Below are positions 8,816 through 19,464 of a stretch of DNA of 44,523 nucleotides, piece by piece. The notes under the pieces were generated by a model. The model was not told where the DNA came from. It saw only the letters and a list, made by a program, of their open reading frames with translations, and did not search any database. A program made the translations under genes and the position numbers. The stretch is taken from contig LUCW03000642.1 in NCBI GenBank assembly GCA_001586965.3, positions 12,501 to 57,023 on the forward strand, read 5' to 3'. Numbering within the stretch: position 1 is the stretch's first letter; every line of letters starts with the position of its first letter. Origin of the DNA: Sphaeroforma sirkka (Eukaryota > Opisthokonta > Ichthyosporea > Ichthyophonida).

Positions 8816-10121
8816 CGAGAGAGATAATATTTCAAAATTTAATCTCTATAGCTCTGATGCTACCATTGACCATCCTCTTGACAAACCTAACCCTGTCAGA
8901 GGATATGATCGTATGGAACTCGATGAGGCTTACCATCCTCGTAATATCGACCCTCATTTGCCAACTAACCCTGGTAATCACGATTTTGGCAATCGCTACA
9001 CCAGTACCTCGTTAGAGAGTTCCCGCTCTAATCCTGAGAATGAGGAAGTGAGAACCAGACATACTCGTCTCAGGCTATTACGCTCTGGTATGCAAGTCCT
9101 TGAGGACCGTCTATTGAATGACTCTGACCTTGACGATAGGAAAGCGGATAACATTCGCTATCTAATCGATAACAAGAGAAAGGAAATAGACACCATCTTG
9201 GCACTAGCAGCCCGTAGCACTGAGCATGAGCCTCGTGAACACTTAGAACCAAGCTTTATAAAGCAGCTAGGTAACGCGCAGGCTGAGGTCGATTTCTCTA
9301 CTAATGAGAGTACAGTGGAGACACTGAAGGCCTTCGACCAACTTAAGGAGTCTGCCAGCCTTAGGGATAAGCAGATGATGAATGCCTTTATTCATTTCTG
9401 TGAGCCAGGTGAATGGCGAACTATCTTGAAGGCTCATGAGCCCAACTGGAAAGCCCTACCCTGGCACCAGTTGCGTGATAATATACTTAACACATTTTTT
9501 GAAGATGCACGTGACCGTGAACTTCTAGAGTCTCGCAAGTTCTTTGCGAACGATACCACTATTCGAGGTGCTCTAGCTCATATGACACATATGAATACTC
9601 GGATGGGTGGTCGTACCTATACTGGCGAATATTTATTAATTTGTCAGATGATGGAGACTCTGGGAGCTAACCTCTTTAAGAAAGTCAATGATGACATCAT
9701 CGCCTATGGTGATTTGCGATCTATGTCTTGGTCTGTCTTTGAGAAGATAGTACACAAGCATACCAATTCCTCTACTAGAGTACTTAGTACCACGAGCTAC
9801 ACCCAGCCCACTAAGCGAAACGCAGTAGAGACTAATACTGCGCGTAGTACTAAGAAACCTCGCACTACTACTGGAGGGGGTACTGGCTCTACTTCTACCG
9901 AACCGAAAGGTGATAAGAAGGTGAGAGCGCCTTGCAAGAAGTGTGGTTACAACCTCACAAAACGTAATGGCAAGTGGAATGGTAGACACGACCCTGTTAA
10001 GTGTGCACCAGGCAAGCCAGATTTTGGACACTATATGAAAGAGTGTGCTATTTGCAAGGGTACTAACGGTTGGCACAAAGAGGATTGCAAGGACTTACCG
10101 GGCGTCCAAGTTAAGCACTGA
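8787..10121 (+). CDS. element 1 Gag
   Basis: 444 codons. The middle (about residues 180-330) looks like a Gag capsid region, helical and charged with Trp and Arg pairs. A basic Ser/Thr/Gly-rich linker follows, then two zinc-knuckle-like clusters: C383, C386, H401, C406 and C420, C423, H430, C434. These are looser than the retroviral C-x2-C-x4-H-x4-C. Gag would assemble the particle and bind the RNA. It ends at TGA 10119-10121, and the protease frame continues in the same reading frame, so Pol could be made by readthrough. The first ATG lies in the tRNA-like sequence, so the true start may be further in. Confidence 0.75.
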   Translation: MFTTKPVTTGERDNISKFNLYSSDATIDHPLDKPNPVRGYDRMELDEAYHPRNIDPHLPTNPGNHDFGNRYTSTSLESSRSNPENEEVRTRHTRLRLLRSGMQVLEDRLLNDSDLDDRKADNIRYLIDNKRKEIDTILALAARSTEHEPREHLEPSFIKQLGNAQAEVDFSTNESTVETLKAFDQLKESASLRDKQMMNAFIHFCEPGEWRTILKAHEPNWKALPWHQLRDNILNTFFEDARDRELLESRKFFANDTTIRGALAHMTHMNTRMGGRTYTGEYLLICQMMETLGANLFKKVNDDIIAYGDLRSMSWSVFEKIVHKHTNSSTRVLSTTSYTQPTKRNAVETNTARSTKKPRTTTGGGTGSTSTEPKGDKKVRAPCKKCGYNLTKRNGKWNGRHDPVKCAPGKPDFGHYMKECAICKGTNGWHKEDCKDLPGVQVKH

Positions 10122-10130
10122 CAGTACCAT

Positions 10131-10652
10131 ATGTGTGCACTAGAGAAAAATTATGAGAAAATGTTCAATAAAATCTATACCAAAGGAGATGAACGTATCT
10201 TTCAAACAGTTTTCGTAAATGGAGAAAAAGTTATGGCACTATTTGATCCAGGGGCTGAAGTCTCTGCTATCTCACGCCGAGTAGCCTACGCTACAGATAT
10301 GGCTGTCCATAACGAAACAATTGATTTAATCTTGGGAAATGGCAAAGTTACTACTTGCGAACAAGCCATTGACTATGCACACATAATGCTGTCAGATAGA
10401 AGAGAAGCGAAGACTCACCTAATCGTTACTGACATGTCTCAGAAATACGATTTAATTATAGGTATGACTGATCTTCTCATTTTAGGTATAACACTCACTG
10501 GTCTGCCTAATGGGCTAGACCCGAATATAGATCAGTCAGATGATAATATGTTAAAGATACCTAAACCTCCGGAAGGTGAAGCAAAGGATATGATTCCGCA
10601 CTTCACCGATATAATTATGGACTTATTATACAAAACAGGAAGATTGCAATAA
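10131..10652 (+). CDS. element 1 aspartic protease (Pol N-terminal part), altered active site
   Basis: A retropepsin-like domain in the same frame as gag, directly after its stop codon. The active-site block reads ALFDPGAEVSAIS (Asp at base 10245) where D-S/T-G is expected; the Pro in place of Ser/Thr should impair catalysis. The second conserved block, LIIGMTDLLIL, matches the hydrophobic-Gly segment late in the protease fold. The frame closes at 10650-10652, and RT continues in a different frame from 10664. The protease would cleave Gag-Pol inside the particle. Confidence 0.7.
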   Translation: MCALEKNYEKMFNKIYTKGDERIFQTVFVNGEKVMALFDPGAEVSAISRRVAYATDMAVHNETIDLILGNGKVTTCEQAIDYAHIMLSDRREAKTHLIVTDMSQKYDLIIGMTDLLILGITLTGLPNGLDPNIDQSDDNMLKIPKPPEGEAKDMIPHFTDIIMDLLYKTGRLQ

Positions 10653-10663
10653 CTGACTGGTGT

Positions 10664-12304
10664 ATGTTTAAGTTCTTTAATGGGTACGTTAGACTTGACT
10701 TAACAAACGTCGACTTCTCTAAGTTAAAGTGTCCTTCACATAACTACGTGAGTTGGAGACACAAGGACGTTGTCAAAACCCAAATCGAAGATTGGTTAAA
10801 ACAGGGTCTAATTGAAATCAATAATGATGCAACCCCAGTTAATTTAGCTCTCTTAGCGGTCGATCAATATAAATCTGATGGAACGTTTAGTAAAACAAGA
10901 GTAGTACTAGACCTGTCGCCAATCAACAAACTAATTCCGCAACATAGTTTTCCCTTACCTAAGATAAGCGAGATACTACGCAAAATGGAGGGTGCGACTA
11001 TCTTTTCCAAGATAGACTTAAAAGCTGCATTCCATCAACTACAGATATATGAGCCTCATAGGAAATACTTTTCCTTTACTTGGCAAGGTAAGAAGTACCA
11101 GTTTAAAGGTGCACCTGAAGGCTTACACATGTTACCTTTCTTCCAACAAGTTATGATGTAACTATTTGCGGACCTGTCGTATAACGTATCAGTCTATTTA
11201 GATGATATAGTTATCTTTACAAAGACAGCACATGAACATGCTAGACTCGTTAAAGAAGTCTTAAAGCGACTTAATCATGCTAAACTTAAGATTAACGAAG
11301 ACAAGTGTTCTTTTGCTAAAGATACTATACACTTACTTGGCTACAAAGTATCTGCAGCAGGGGTAGAAATTGATCCTGGCAAGAAACAGTTTCTGTTGGA
11401 TTTATCAACACCAATTACTGGAAGAGATGTGAACTCTGTGTGTGGGTTTGTTAACTTCTTCTCGGATTCGGTACCGCATCTTTCTCATTACTTAAAGCCT
11501 TTCAGTCACCTACGGCTGCACAAAGGATCTTTGGGAAAGCTTTGGACTAAAGAATGTGATGATGCATTTAAACTAGTCAAAAGTAAAGTAATGGACGCAC
11601 CCATCATGCAGTACCCTGTGGATGGTGTCCCATTCCAAGTAGCAACCGACGCTTCAGATCGAGCGGTAGGTGGAGTGCTTTACCAAACGATAAATGGTAA
11701 ACCGCGCTACATACAATTCTTTAGCAAGAGTTATAATAAGAGTCAACGGAATTACCCTACCGTTAAACAAGAGCTCCTTGCTATAGTTACTGCGCTAAGA
11801 CAGTTTAAAGACTACCTTTATGGAAGTTACTTTACTGTCGCCTGTGATCAAAAGTCTTTAACATATTTAAAAGATATGAACCCTGATTCACAGTTGGTGA
11901 GCCGCTGGCATGACATTATTGCCAAGTTCGCTTTTAATATAACACACATACCAGGAATACATAACCATCTTCCTGACATGCTCTCTCGACTTGTGCCCGA
12001 CTACCAGAAAACAGTCAAAGAGTTATTAGCAACCGATTGGATGCTAAATAAGAAATGGTTTAACCTCGCTCAATCACGATGGGGTTCATTTACTGTTGAT
12101 ATGTTCGCCGCAGAACATAACAAACAGGTTTCTGAATATAGGTCGTTGACTCATCCTAAAGGTGATGCATTTCAGCTTGACTTATCAAAGCATAATGCGT
12201 GGGCTAACCCACCTTGTCAACTTATCGCACAGTTGTTAAATTATGTTAATATTACTAAATCTACCATTACGCTGTGTTGTCCCGTACGTAACTCCGACCC
12301 ATGA
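10664..12304 (+). pseudogene. element 1 reverse transcriptase and RNase H (stop-interrupted)
   Basis: One frame through RT and RNase H, broken by TAA at 11159-11161. RT blocks: QIEDWLKQGLIE, RVVLDLSPINKLIP, FSKIDLKAAFHQL (first catalytic Asp) and YLDDIVIF (11195 onward, catalytic Asp pair). RNase H blocks follow: QVATDASDRAVGG, KQELLAIVTAL, CDQKSLTYL and HLPDMLSRL. The two activities copy element RNA into DNA and remove the template. All main catalytic residues are still readable, so decay is modest apart from the nonsense codon. The frame passes into the extra DIRS-like domain from W 12080 and closes at TGA 12302-12304. Confidence 0.8.
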
Positions 12305-13263
12305 ATACGTGATTTAATTAATATGATTCAAGACGAACCTATTTATGTCGACCGTGAAACCGACACGTTTTTGTATCAGGGATCCTATTCTATTAAGAAG
12401 ACACCTTGGAAACACACCATCGTTTGTCACATCGGTCCTGCAGGTACCACTAAGTGGAAACCCTCAACCGAGTTCTTAGCTAAACTAGAGTAGTCTAAGG
12501 AGTTTGAACAAAAGCTCGAGACTCGTACAACACATGCACCCAACAAGAATACAATCGAGGTATTGCCGATTGAGACGGCATTAGATCGTAAAAACATGGA
12601 ACTAGCTTAGGCCATGGATCAAAAACTCAAAGCTCTAAGAGAATCTGAACCTCGCACTCAACTACTTAATGCGCTGCTTATAGAACAGTCAGGAGTTGCG
12701 AAACAACTGAAGAAGATACTTCAACAATCTAATGTTGTCAATTACGTATCTCAGGAGTCTACCCCTCCTGATACTGAAGTTGCCCTATATAACGGGACTA
12801 TGGTTCATCCAGCCAGCGTTACACAGAATCTGACTGACTTAGAAGAGCTCAACAGTAAAGTTTAAAGAATACATAATTTAACTCATCGAGCATATGAGCA
12901 TACCTATACGATGGCTATTCGTGCAGTGCTTGATCACCCGGCGCTGAAAGAAACCATACGTGAAGTATACCGACGCTGTACTGATTGTGAAAAGAATCAG
13001 ATCAAGCCGCTACTGTTGGGCACCCCTAAAAAGTGTGACAGAAGACCAACCGATGCGCCGAGTCATAGTCGATTTGGTTAAACTCCCACGATTCAAGTAT
13101 ACTGGCGATGTATATATCTGTCATTTCTTATGTGTGGCTTCGGGCTATAACTTGCTTTATGCAATACCGAACAAACACCCGCAAACAGTTGCAGAGTTAT
13201 GCTATCACGTCTTTAATGAATTCGGTTTCCCCCGAGTAGCATGTTCTGATAACGGTAGTGAGG
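12305..13263 (+). pseudogene. element 1: rest of DIRS-like domain and truncated integrase
   Basis: The same frame continues past TGA 12302-12304 with TAG 12491-12493, TAG 12608-12610 and TAA 12863-12865. The first ~140 bp complete the DIRS-like domain (TPWKHTIVCHIGP). A spacer of about 140 codons follows. An H2C2 integrase zinc finger (His pair near 12885-12903, then CTDC) lies at about 12870-12995. A single-base frameshift near 13030 leads into the integrase core: IVDLVKL (first Asp) and ACSDNGSEV (second Asp). The catalytic Glu and the C terminus are missing because the sequence jumps to the LTR end at about 13264. Confidence 0.7.
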
Positions 13264-13296
13264 TTTAAAACATATAAAAATCCATCGAAGTTCACA
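13264..13296 (+). repeat. last ~33 bp of the element 1 3' LTR
   Basis: GTTTAAAACATATAAAAATC and the following CATCGAAGTTCACA match the final bases of the 5' LTR (8008-8040) and of the inverted solo LTR at its 41267 end. The match begins where integrase coding ends. This indicates one deletion that removed the rest of pol and most of the 3' LTR. Confidence 0.6.
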
Positions 13297-13385
13297 TGGT
13301 CCGGTCCTGAAATTCCACTTGTAGGTCGGGCCCTCCGGTCCGGTCCTGAATGTCCGTCCTAGGTAATTTGTCCACATGGGGGTGA
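13297..13385. repeat. CCGGTCC-rich repeat, partial copy
   Basis: GGTCCGGTCCTGAA occurs twice (near 13299 and 13337) around a GGGCCC core. A related arrangement in the opposite orientation is at 16147-16240 (GGACCGGA, GACCGGACT, GGACCGGACCGAA around GGGCC). The two places look like diverged copies of one dispersed repeat of unknown type. Confidence 0.4.
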
Positions 13386-14029
13386 GTCAATGTCGCACCA
13401 GACCACAGATGCACTCGGTGTGTGCTGACTGGTCTGGATCGGAAGTATTATAGGCGGAACCAACAAGCGCGATGACTTGGTTTGGACCAAAATTTGGAAT
13501 TAGTACTTCAACAGCGTGATCAGCCGGGGTATGGGGAGCATCTGTTGATGTGTCAGAGACGGGTGAGGGTGCGGTGGTTACTCTACATGCTGGAGAAAAG
13601 ATACAAGGTGTTCGTAGTGGATTCAGATACCATGGAAATTCTTGCACTCCTGTAATTGCTGGAGAAGGTCAGGGTCAATGGGTGGCAGTTTCGGGCCTAC
13701 CAGGATGCGTCAAATCAGTTGTGGCTACCGAAGCAGACAGAGCAGAGACAGAAGTCACTGCGGTAGTCGAGCAAGAGCGACTACAATCATAGCACAGAGC
13801 CGGATTGGTGTAGGCATAAAGCAACGGTTGAAGCTGTCGTGTCTGGCTTTTTCTCGGTTTGAGGTTGGCTGTTTACCCAAAACTAGTTGGTAGTAGTATT
13901 GGCATCTGGCCATTGCCGCGATCTCCTTGTTGGACCAGCATTTTGTTGAGTTCTTCTAAATATCGTCACAATGTTGGCGGAGGGCTACATGGTCGGGTGT
14001 ACGCCCGCCCGTGGTTTTGTGTCCAGTTT

Positions 14030-14802
14030 TCAGGTGAGTATAAATACTGTACGGGAAGCGCAGTGATGGTTCGTTGTGGGCCTTTGTGCTGGCCACTGAG
14101 TCGAGTTGTATTTCCAGGCAAACTCCGAGTTAGTCCGCGAATGGTCGCGCGGGGAGTAAGTGGTGTATGTTTGTTTGATGTTTGGGAAACCTAGGGTATT
14201 TGGTGCCCGTGATGATGGCTGCTGCTTGGATGAGTGCTGAGTTAGAGCGCTCGAACCAGGGGTCCAACGCATCCTTCCATATAGGCGGAGCCCAGGCAAT
14301 AATGCTCAGGCCATATGTAGCAGTAGATAGGATGAATTTTTTGAATAGCACCAGTCGGTTGTGGGGGTGTCTCCAACTGAAGCCATGGAAGCCATAAATG
14401 CGGAAAGAGTCGATCCCCCGGGACAATACTGTAACCAGGGGTTCCACATGTCTGGCGAGTTTGATCCCTGGTGTTCCGTGAGAGAGTGGGAACCCCAGAT
14501 ATTTGAAGCATTTCGGCTTGGCATGTGTGGGCGCCATCATCAGGGGGAGGTAACGTATGTTCTGAGGTGCGTCTGCGAGCGTGAGTCCGAGTTCTAAATA
14601 CACAAAATTCAATCAGTCTCGTGTAGGACAAGACTATTTCGAAAGCCTTGAGAACATTCGACATGTACGAGTGCACACGTTTCATACCTATACCCGCCAC
14701 ACAAATACTTGTATCACAAATATTGGGCAAGTCTTCATCTGTGCGTATCGCGAACTCATCTGTACATTCCAATATCTCTGTGTTGGTACACATTGATATC
14801 AC
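14030..14802 (-). pseudogene. decayed non-LTR (LINE-type) reverse transcriptase, C-terminal part
   Basis: Minus-strand frames 14802-14242, 14612-14130 and 14299-14030 together read as the late part of a LINE RT. A degenerate Y-A-D-D-like stretch (CTDEFAI) comes first, then FKYLGFPLS, a hallmark of the RT thumb region. After that come a Gly-x-Arg-Leu-like stretch and LFKKFILSTATYGLSIIAWAP, close to the usual LYK-x-P-x-L-x-YG-x-W-x-P pattern. At least two frameshifts separate the parts. No endonuclease or upstream RT domains were found. 13387-14030, downstream on this strand, could be its 3' end but shows no recognisable domain. Confidence 0.6.
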
Positions 14803-15398
14803 TTATGCACTAAACACTCTCTCCCGATATACGGTCAATTCATTACGACAACATTAGCAGGTTGCTCTACGCATCCTCCAATACCTTAAATGTACACCTC
14901 ATCTGGATGTATCACATCTGACATACCGTTATTAGCAAGAAGCTCCCATTGTAGACGCTATTTGTGACGCTAATTATTCCGTATACGTTCTCCGTATCAA
15001 CAAAATCTATTTAGTGTGGAATGCACAACGCCAGCCCACCATTTCTATGAGCACCGCTGAATTATAATGTTTTGCTGCTTCCAAAGCCACCTAGCATATA
15101 CAATGGTTACAAAATATTTTGTACAAACTTGGGTTCCCACAATTCGCACCTAACTTTCTTTACCATGACAAATCGGTTCTACACAGCATTACCTCCACGG
15201 GCCCAACAAGCAGCACTGCACCTCAGATTATACAATTATATTCTCTACATACTTTCTATATACAGATTTCAGGGGAGTGTTTCGAAAATAACAGCAGTTC
15301 GGAACACTGACCTGTCAGAATGAACGGCGATTCCGCCATAAACAAATTCATGGCTGTAGAATACGTATATTGCACCCTCTAAAGAGGGTACAATAAAT
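14803..15398. other. no gene seen
   Basis: AT-rich with no convincing reading frame. A short perfect hairpin, ACCCTCT-AA-AGAGGGT, lies at about 15374-15389, just before the tandem duplication. Confidence 0.5.
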
Positions 15399-15808
15399 CG
15401 ATTCTTATCACTTACATATGTCGAACAGGCAATGTGAGATGTCTTTCAGTCCACTATCAAGCGTCTCACTTTCGACAAACAGGTTTGGTCACGATGCCCT
15501 GTATTATGAAATATCATATATATAAAAATGCAAAGACCAACTCTTGATCATGGGATTTGAAAAATAAAACAAATCGAAAAATTTACCTATCCAAACCAAT
15601 AAAAATCGATTATTATCACTTACATATGTCGAACAGGCAATGGGAGAAGTCTTTCAGTCCACTATCAAGCTTCTCACTTTCGACAAACAGGTTTGGTCAT
15701 GATGCCCTGTATTATGAAATATCATTCAAAAAAAAAATGCAAAGACCAACTCTTGATCATGGGATTTGAAAAATAAAAACAAATCGAGAAATTTACCTAT
15801 CCAAACTC
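15399..15808. repeat. 208-bp tandem duplication (two copies)
   Basis: Units 15399-15606 and 15607-15808 both begin CGATT(C/A)TTATCACTTACA and end at CTATCCAAAC. They differ by only a few substitutions and small indels in A or TA runs, so the duplication is recent. No coding potential. Confidence 0.85.
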
Positions 15809-16000
15809 CCAATCATCTTACAAAGAACCCATCGCAGACCATTGTCGCAATTATCTGAAAGCCATCAGCAATCGGTACAACATTGTTAAAGCACAATGTA
15901 GCAAACTAGGGTGAAGTACTGGATCAATCAACTTAGAATTCCAACTCGCGACCTTTTAATATTTGTATTGAAAAAGATGAATGACGTAACAAATAAGCTA

Positions 16001-17033
16001 GTACTATATTGGTTGGCTTAGTTATTCACCTTAGTTACTACAAAAACTCAACGTCGCCCAAGGTAATTTGCGACATGCAAGTACTTGAAATACATATGGT
16101 AGAAAAAGTTGACAGTCATGCCATAATAGAGTTTGTGTGGATAAATTACCCTGGACCGATGATTAGGCCCGGGCCAGAGGACCGGATCCGAAAGAGATTA
16201 TTTCAAGACCGGACTAAGGGACCGGACCGAATATTGAAACAAAGAATTTAGTGTGCGAGAATGATGACTCATAAGATGTCATCATAATTTAATAACATGG
16301 AGACGAATGATGACTCATGGGGTGTCATCATAACTTAGTAACTAGGAGACGAACACCATAGATACATAGATACGAGTTTTCTATACAATTACTCGTTGCT
16401 AGAAGAAATCTCGTTCCACACAGGAACGTGATAATAAATACAGCAGAAACACCGTTCACAATGGCACTTCTGACTGACTTTACTTATTTCAGACTAAACA
16501 CCCTTTACTAAGCGCTACTCGGTTTTGACTACATCTGTACACACACACACAAAACAGAAGAAAACGGGTAAGTGGATGATTGAAGTAATCAACCTAGTAT
16601 TGGGATGGCAAATTCAATAATTCACCTTGTTTACTAAAAAACCGGAAATGTTGCAAGTTCAAATCCTGTCTTGGGTAAGCTTTGTGATAAGTGCTAATCA
16701 GCTGGTACTAGACTAGCACTATTGCCTAGCGCGGAATGTTCAGAAAACCCAGCCTAGGGGTGGTGATCCCAGCGTGGAAGGATCAGATAAATCCACCCAG
16801 GAGCGGATCGTGCGAACTGAGTTCGAAATAATCGCGACAATTTCTAGTTTTGTAGTAAAATTGGTAAATGCCTGAGCAAACCAACATAGTACTTGGTTAG
16901 ATGGTCCAGACATTTATCAAATTTTCTATACTGATTCCAACCAACCCAGTACTTTGTTTGGATGATTCAGTCATTCGCCTTATTTACTACATCATTTGTT
17001 GATATGATTTTCAAACTCGCAATTGACTTGTAA
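16001..17033 (+). repeat. cluster of tRNA-derived (SINE-like) repeats
   Basis: At least four diverged copies of one motif start near 16001, 16591, 16880 and 16940. The shared core is AGTA(C/T)T, then TTGG-TGGCTTAGT, then TATTCACCTT and TTTACTAC. The TGGCTTAGT segment resembles a tRNA A box. In the second copy GCAAGTTCAAATCCTGTC (about 16652) resembles a B box at tRNA-like spacing. The third copy lacks most of the right half. This suggests tRNA-derived short elements; no intact tRNA is present. Confidence 0.4.
16147..16240 (-). repeat. GGACCGGA-rich repeat, partial copy
   Basis: Inverted relative of the 13297-13385 repeat, with GGACCGGAT, GACCGGACT and GGACCGGACCGAA around GGCCCGGGCC. It lies between tRNA-derived repeats and is followed by two copies of an ATGATGACTCA(T) motif (16261-16340). 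Confidence 0.35.
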
Positions 17034-17039
17034 CCAGAG

Positions 17040-19464
17040 AAACCTAATCATCTTTTTCAATACTATACTGAAAACAAAAATTGTTTAAAAACACTAAAAC
17101 AAAAAGGATAAATAAATTTTGTTAGCTGGCTCCTCGTAATTTGTAGTACATGGATTAAAACATTATAACGCATTTAACAGTTTGACAACTTCGGGTGTCT
17201 GGATCGTTATTGGTGAGTCACGTATAATTGCACAGATACAGTCCAAGCTTAGCTATGAATAGAGCGTTCAATATTGGTTCTAATCGTCATATTAACGATT
17301 TCATGTGTAATTTTGTAGCTACCAACGCAACCAAAACGATAATGCAGGCTCATGTCTGTAATTTTCTGACGTAGGTGGGGAAAAAAATCGAGACTGTTGT
17401 ATGTCTCTGTCTTCTGTGTACTCGTTTACGCTATCCATGTCTAACAATTTTAAGCTTTACCGTACCAATATAACCCGAAGATAGCAACAAACCAGTACCA
17501 TGTGGTCAAAGCACTTTAGGTAAAAATTTAGGACAGGACCAGAGGGAATTGCTCTCAACCGAATCAATCTCTCCACCGAGTCAAACCTGCTAGACCACCC
17601 CATAGTCGCGACCTTTTAATCACCATATGCTAAAGAGAAAGTGCATCTAGCTCACACAAAGCAAAGAACGATGACGAAAATCTTACCGTTGGCACTTTAT
17701 GTCGACCTGAAGACTGGACTGTCAGCTTCGCGTACTTTGATCCCCGGAGCAAAGACGAAGCGAGTGATCTAGACTAAATCTTTAGGGATATAGGCAAAAA
17801 AAAATGCCTTGCGAGACATTACTCCAATACGACCATGGCGGGAAAAACAATTATGTACTTTAAAGTAAACTGTACCATTGGTGCGATATCATACAAATAC
17901 CCTTTAATGTTATAATCGAGTGACAGTTGCGTCCTAGTTAAACTATTGAAGGAATTAGCGCTACTCAGAAGTAGTCTTAGGTGCTTGATTGACTGCGAAG
18001 TACTAGCTGTCCTCTTACTATCTGCAATAAACATTTTGTGAGAATCTATGTATATGACTTGGGTGTATAATATACTACTGAAGAATACACTTAGTCATAG
18101 CTATCGTCTGGTTCTCTAATGAAGCAACGGTGTGGAGTGGTAGACGATGGTTCTATGATATTGAGCCCACTATTTAATATTGATCATATAAATCATTGTT
18201 GCTGACTATATTGGGTACATTACTTCCCTATGTCAAAATTCAGTTTGAAAGCTTCTACTCTTATTTTGATTTGTCAGATCTGAATTGAATATTGTCTGCT
18301 GTATATAATCCTGCTACATAGCTGTTTATCGTATTTGTGAATGCATGAATGAATACTGCAAATAGTCAGCATAGGAACTGAATGAATCTGATTGATCTTT
18401 GTGTCTGCAGTATATAATTATTTTACTCGCTGCTTGATATATAAGAAAACTTGGATCCTGTGATTTATCAAACCGGTCTCAAAATCTATTCCCCGGGCTG
18501 GCAGTATTCAATATATGGCCTAAGTTGGTGGTGTCGATTGTATAGCTCTTAACTAATAACTGCGAGTCTATCCAATTGCTATTCGCATGCCATGTTGCGT
18601 TGTAGATTAAGTTAGTGATGTGATTATAATAATTATGATCAGTATGTGTTGGTAAGTAGTTGTTTGTTGTCCGATTTTTAAATCATGCCAAATTCAACGG
18701 CTAAATTTCGATTATTCTTTCATAAGTCTTAGCTTGATACCAAAAACCCCTGGGTGCACGTTAACAACTCGTTTTTGAAGTTAAGATTTGAACTAATGAT
18801 AATAAGTGCATGAAAAGTATCCATGCTTTTTGCTCACTCATGTATAATTGATATCCGTCGTAACATGGGATAGTGCCATTGTTTCGTTTATCATTTCATG
18901 TGGTGAGATCTCAGATCTTTTGAGTTTCTGGTCATTCAGTAGTGTCTTGATATAGACACAAAAATATACATCTTTTGATATACTCGACAAAAGATGGCAC
19001 GTTTATTCAAACTGGCTACGATTCCGTTCTCTCCGCCTCTTATCGGTCCAGCCAAGTAGGGACGCAAGTCTATGGTAATCTAGGTATTCGATACCTACAT
19101 GAATGCTACCTATGTTGTCCGATGGTTTCTACATGTCTATTCACAATCTATTGCGCTCAGTATACGTGCCGTACTGTCACTTCGTGATTATGTTATCAGT
19201 ATATCATATTGTTCAAAGTAAAAAAGATTGAGCGTTTGAGCGTTTGATGAGGACATTCATATAAACATACTTCACTATCGTTATATGCCGGTGCTGTATA
19301 TATCATTCGCAAGTCCGACTTATGGCTGTGTGGCAGCAGTACGATTATAAGTCTGCTATGTCGTGTTTCTGATACGTATGCATCTAGTGCTAGCCGAAAT
19401 ATTTTGTTTCATTCATTAATTACGTTTTTATCCGTTTTGGCTTCAATAATCAACTTATGAACAG
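17040..19464. other. no gene seen
   Basis: AT-rich, with only short frames. GTCGCGACCTTTTAAT at about 17604 repeats a phrase found at 15946, probably from a shared decayed repeat. Nothing else was recognised. Confidence 0.5.

Larger units (their letters stand above)
7449..13296 (+). mobile_element. Ty3/gypsy-type LTR retrotransposon, element 1 (3' truncated)
   Basis: Order on the plus strand: 5' LTR (7449-8040), ORF1 (8120-8740), gag (8787-10121), protease, RT, RNase H, an extra DIRS-like domain, integrase zinc finger and part of the integrase core. The integrase core then jumps straight into about 33 bp matching the end of the LTR (13264-13296). RT before integrase places it in Ty3/gypsy (Metaviridae). 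The element is dead: pol has several in-frame stops and two frameshifts, and most of integrase and the 3' LTR are deleted. No target-site duplication was found: the left flank reads CAACC and the right flank TGGTC. Confidence 0.85.

Noticed and set aside
10119..12865. Alternative genetic code with TAA/TAG (or TGA) read as an amino acid
   Set aside because: The ~1062-codon zinc-finger gene uses many Gln codons but has no internal TAA, TAG or TGA, and the element stops are of all three kinds.
13387..13647. Minus-strand 86-codon frame as the C terminus of the LINE
   Set aside because: No zinc knuckle, endonuclease or other LINE motif; the residues match nothing I recognise.
15374..15389. Perfect hairpin ACCCTCT-AA-AGAGGGT as a terminator or CRISPR repeat
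   Set aside because: Single occurrence in eukaryotic DNA with no gene beside it and no spaced repeats.
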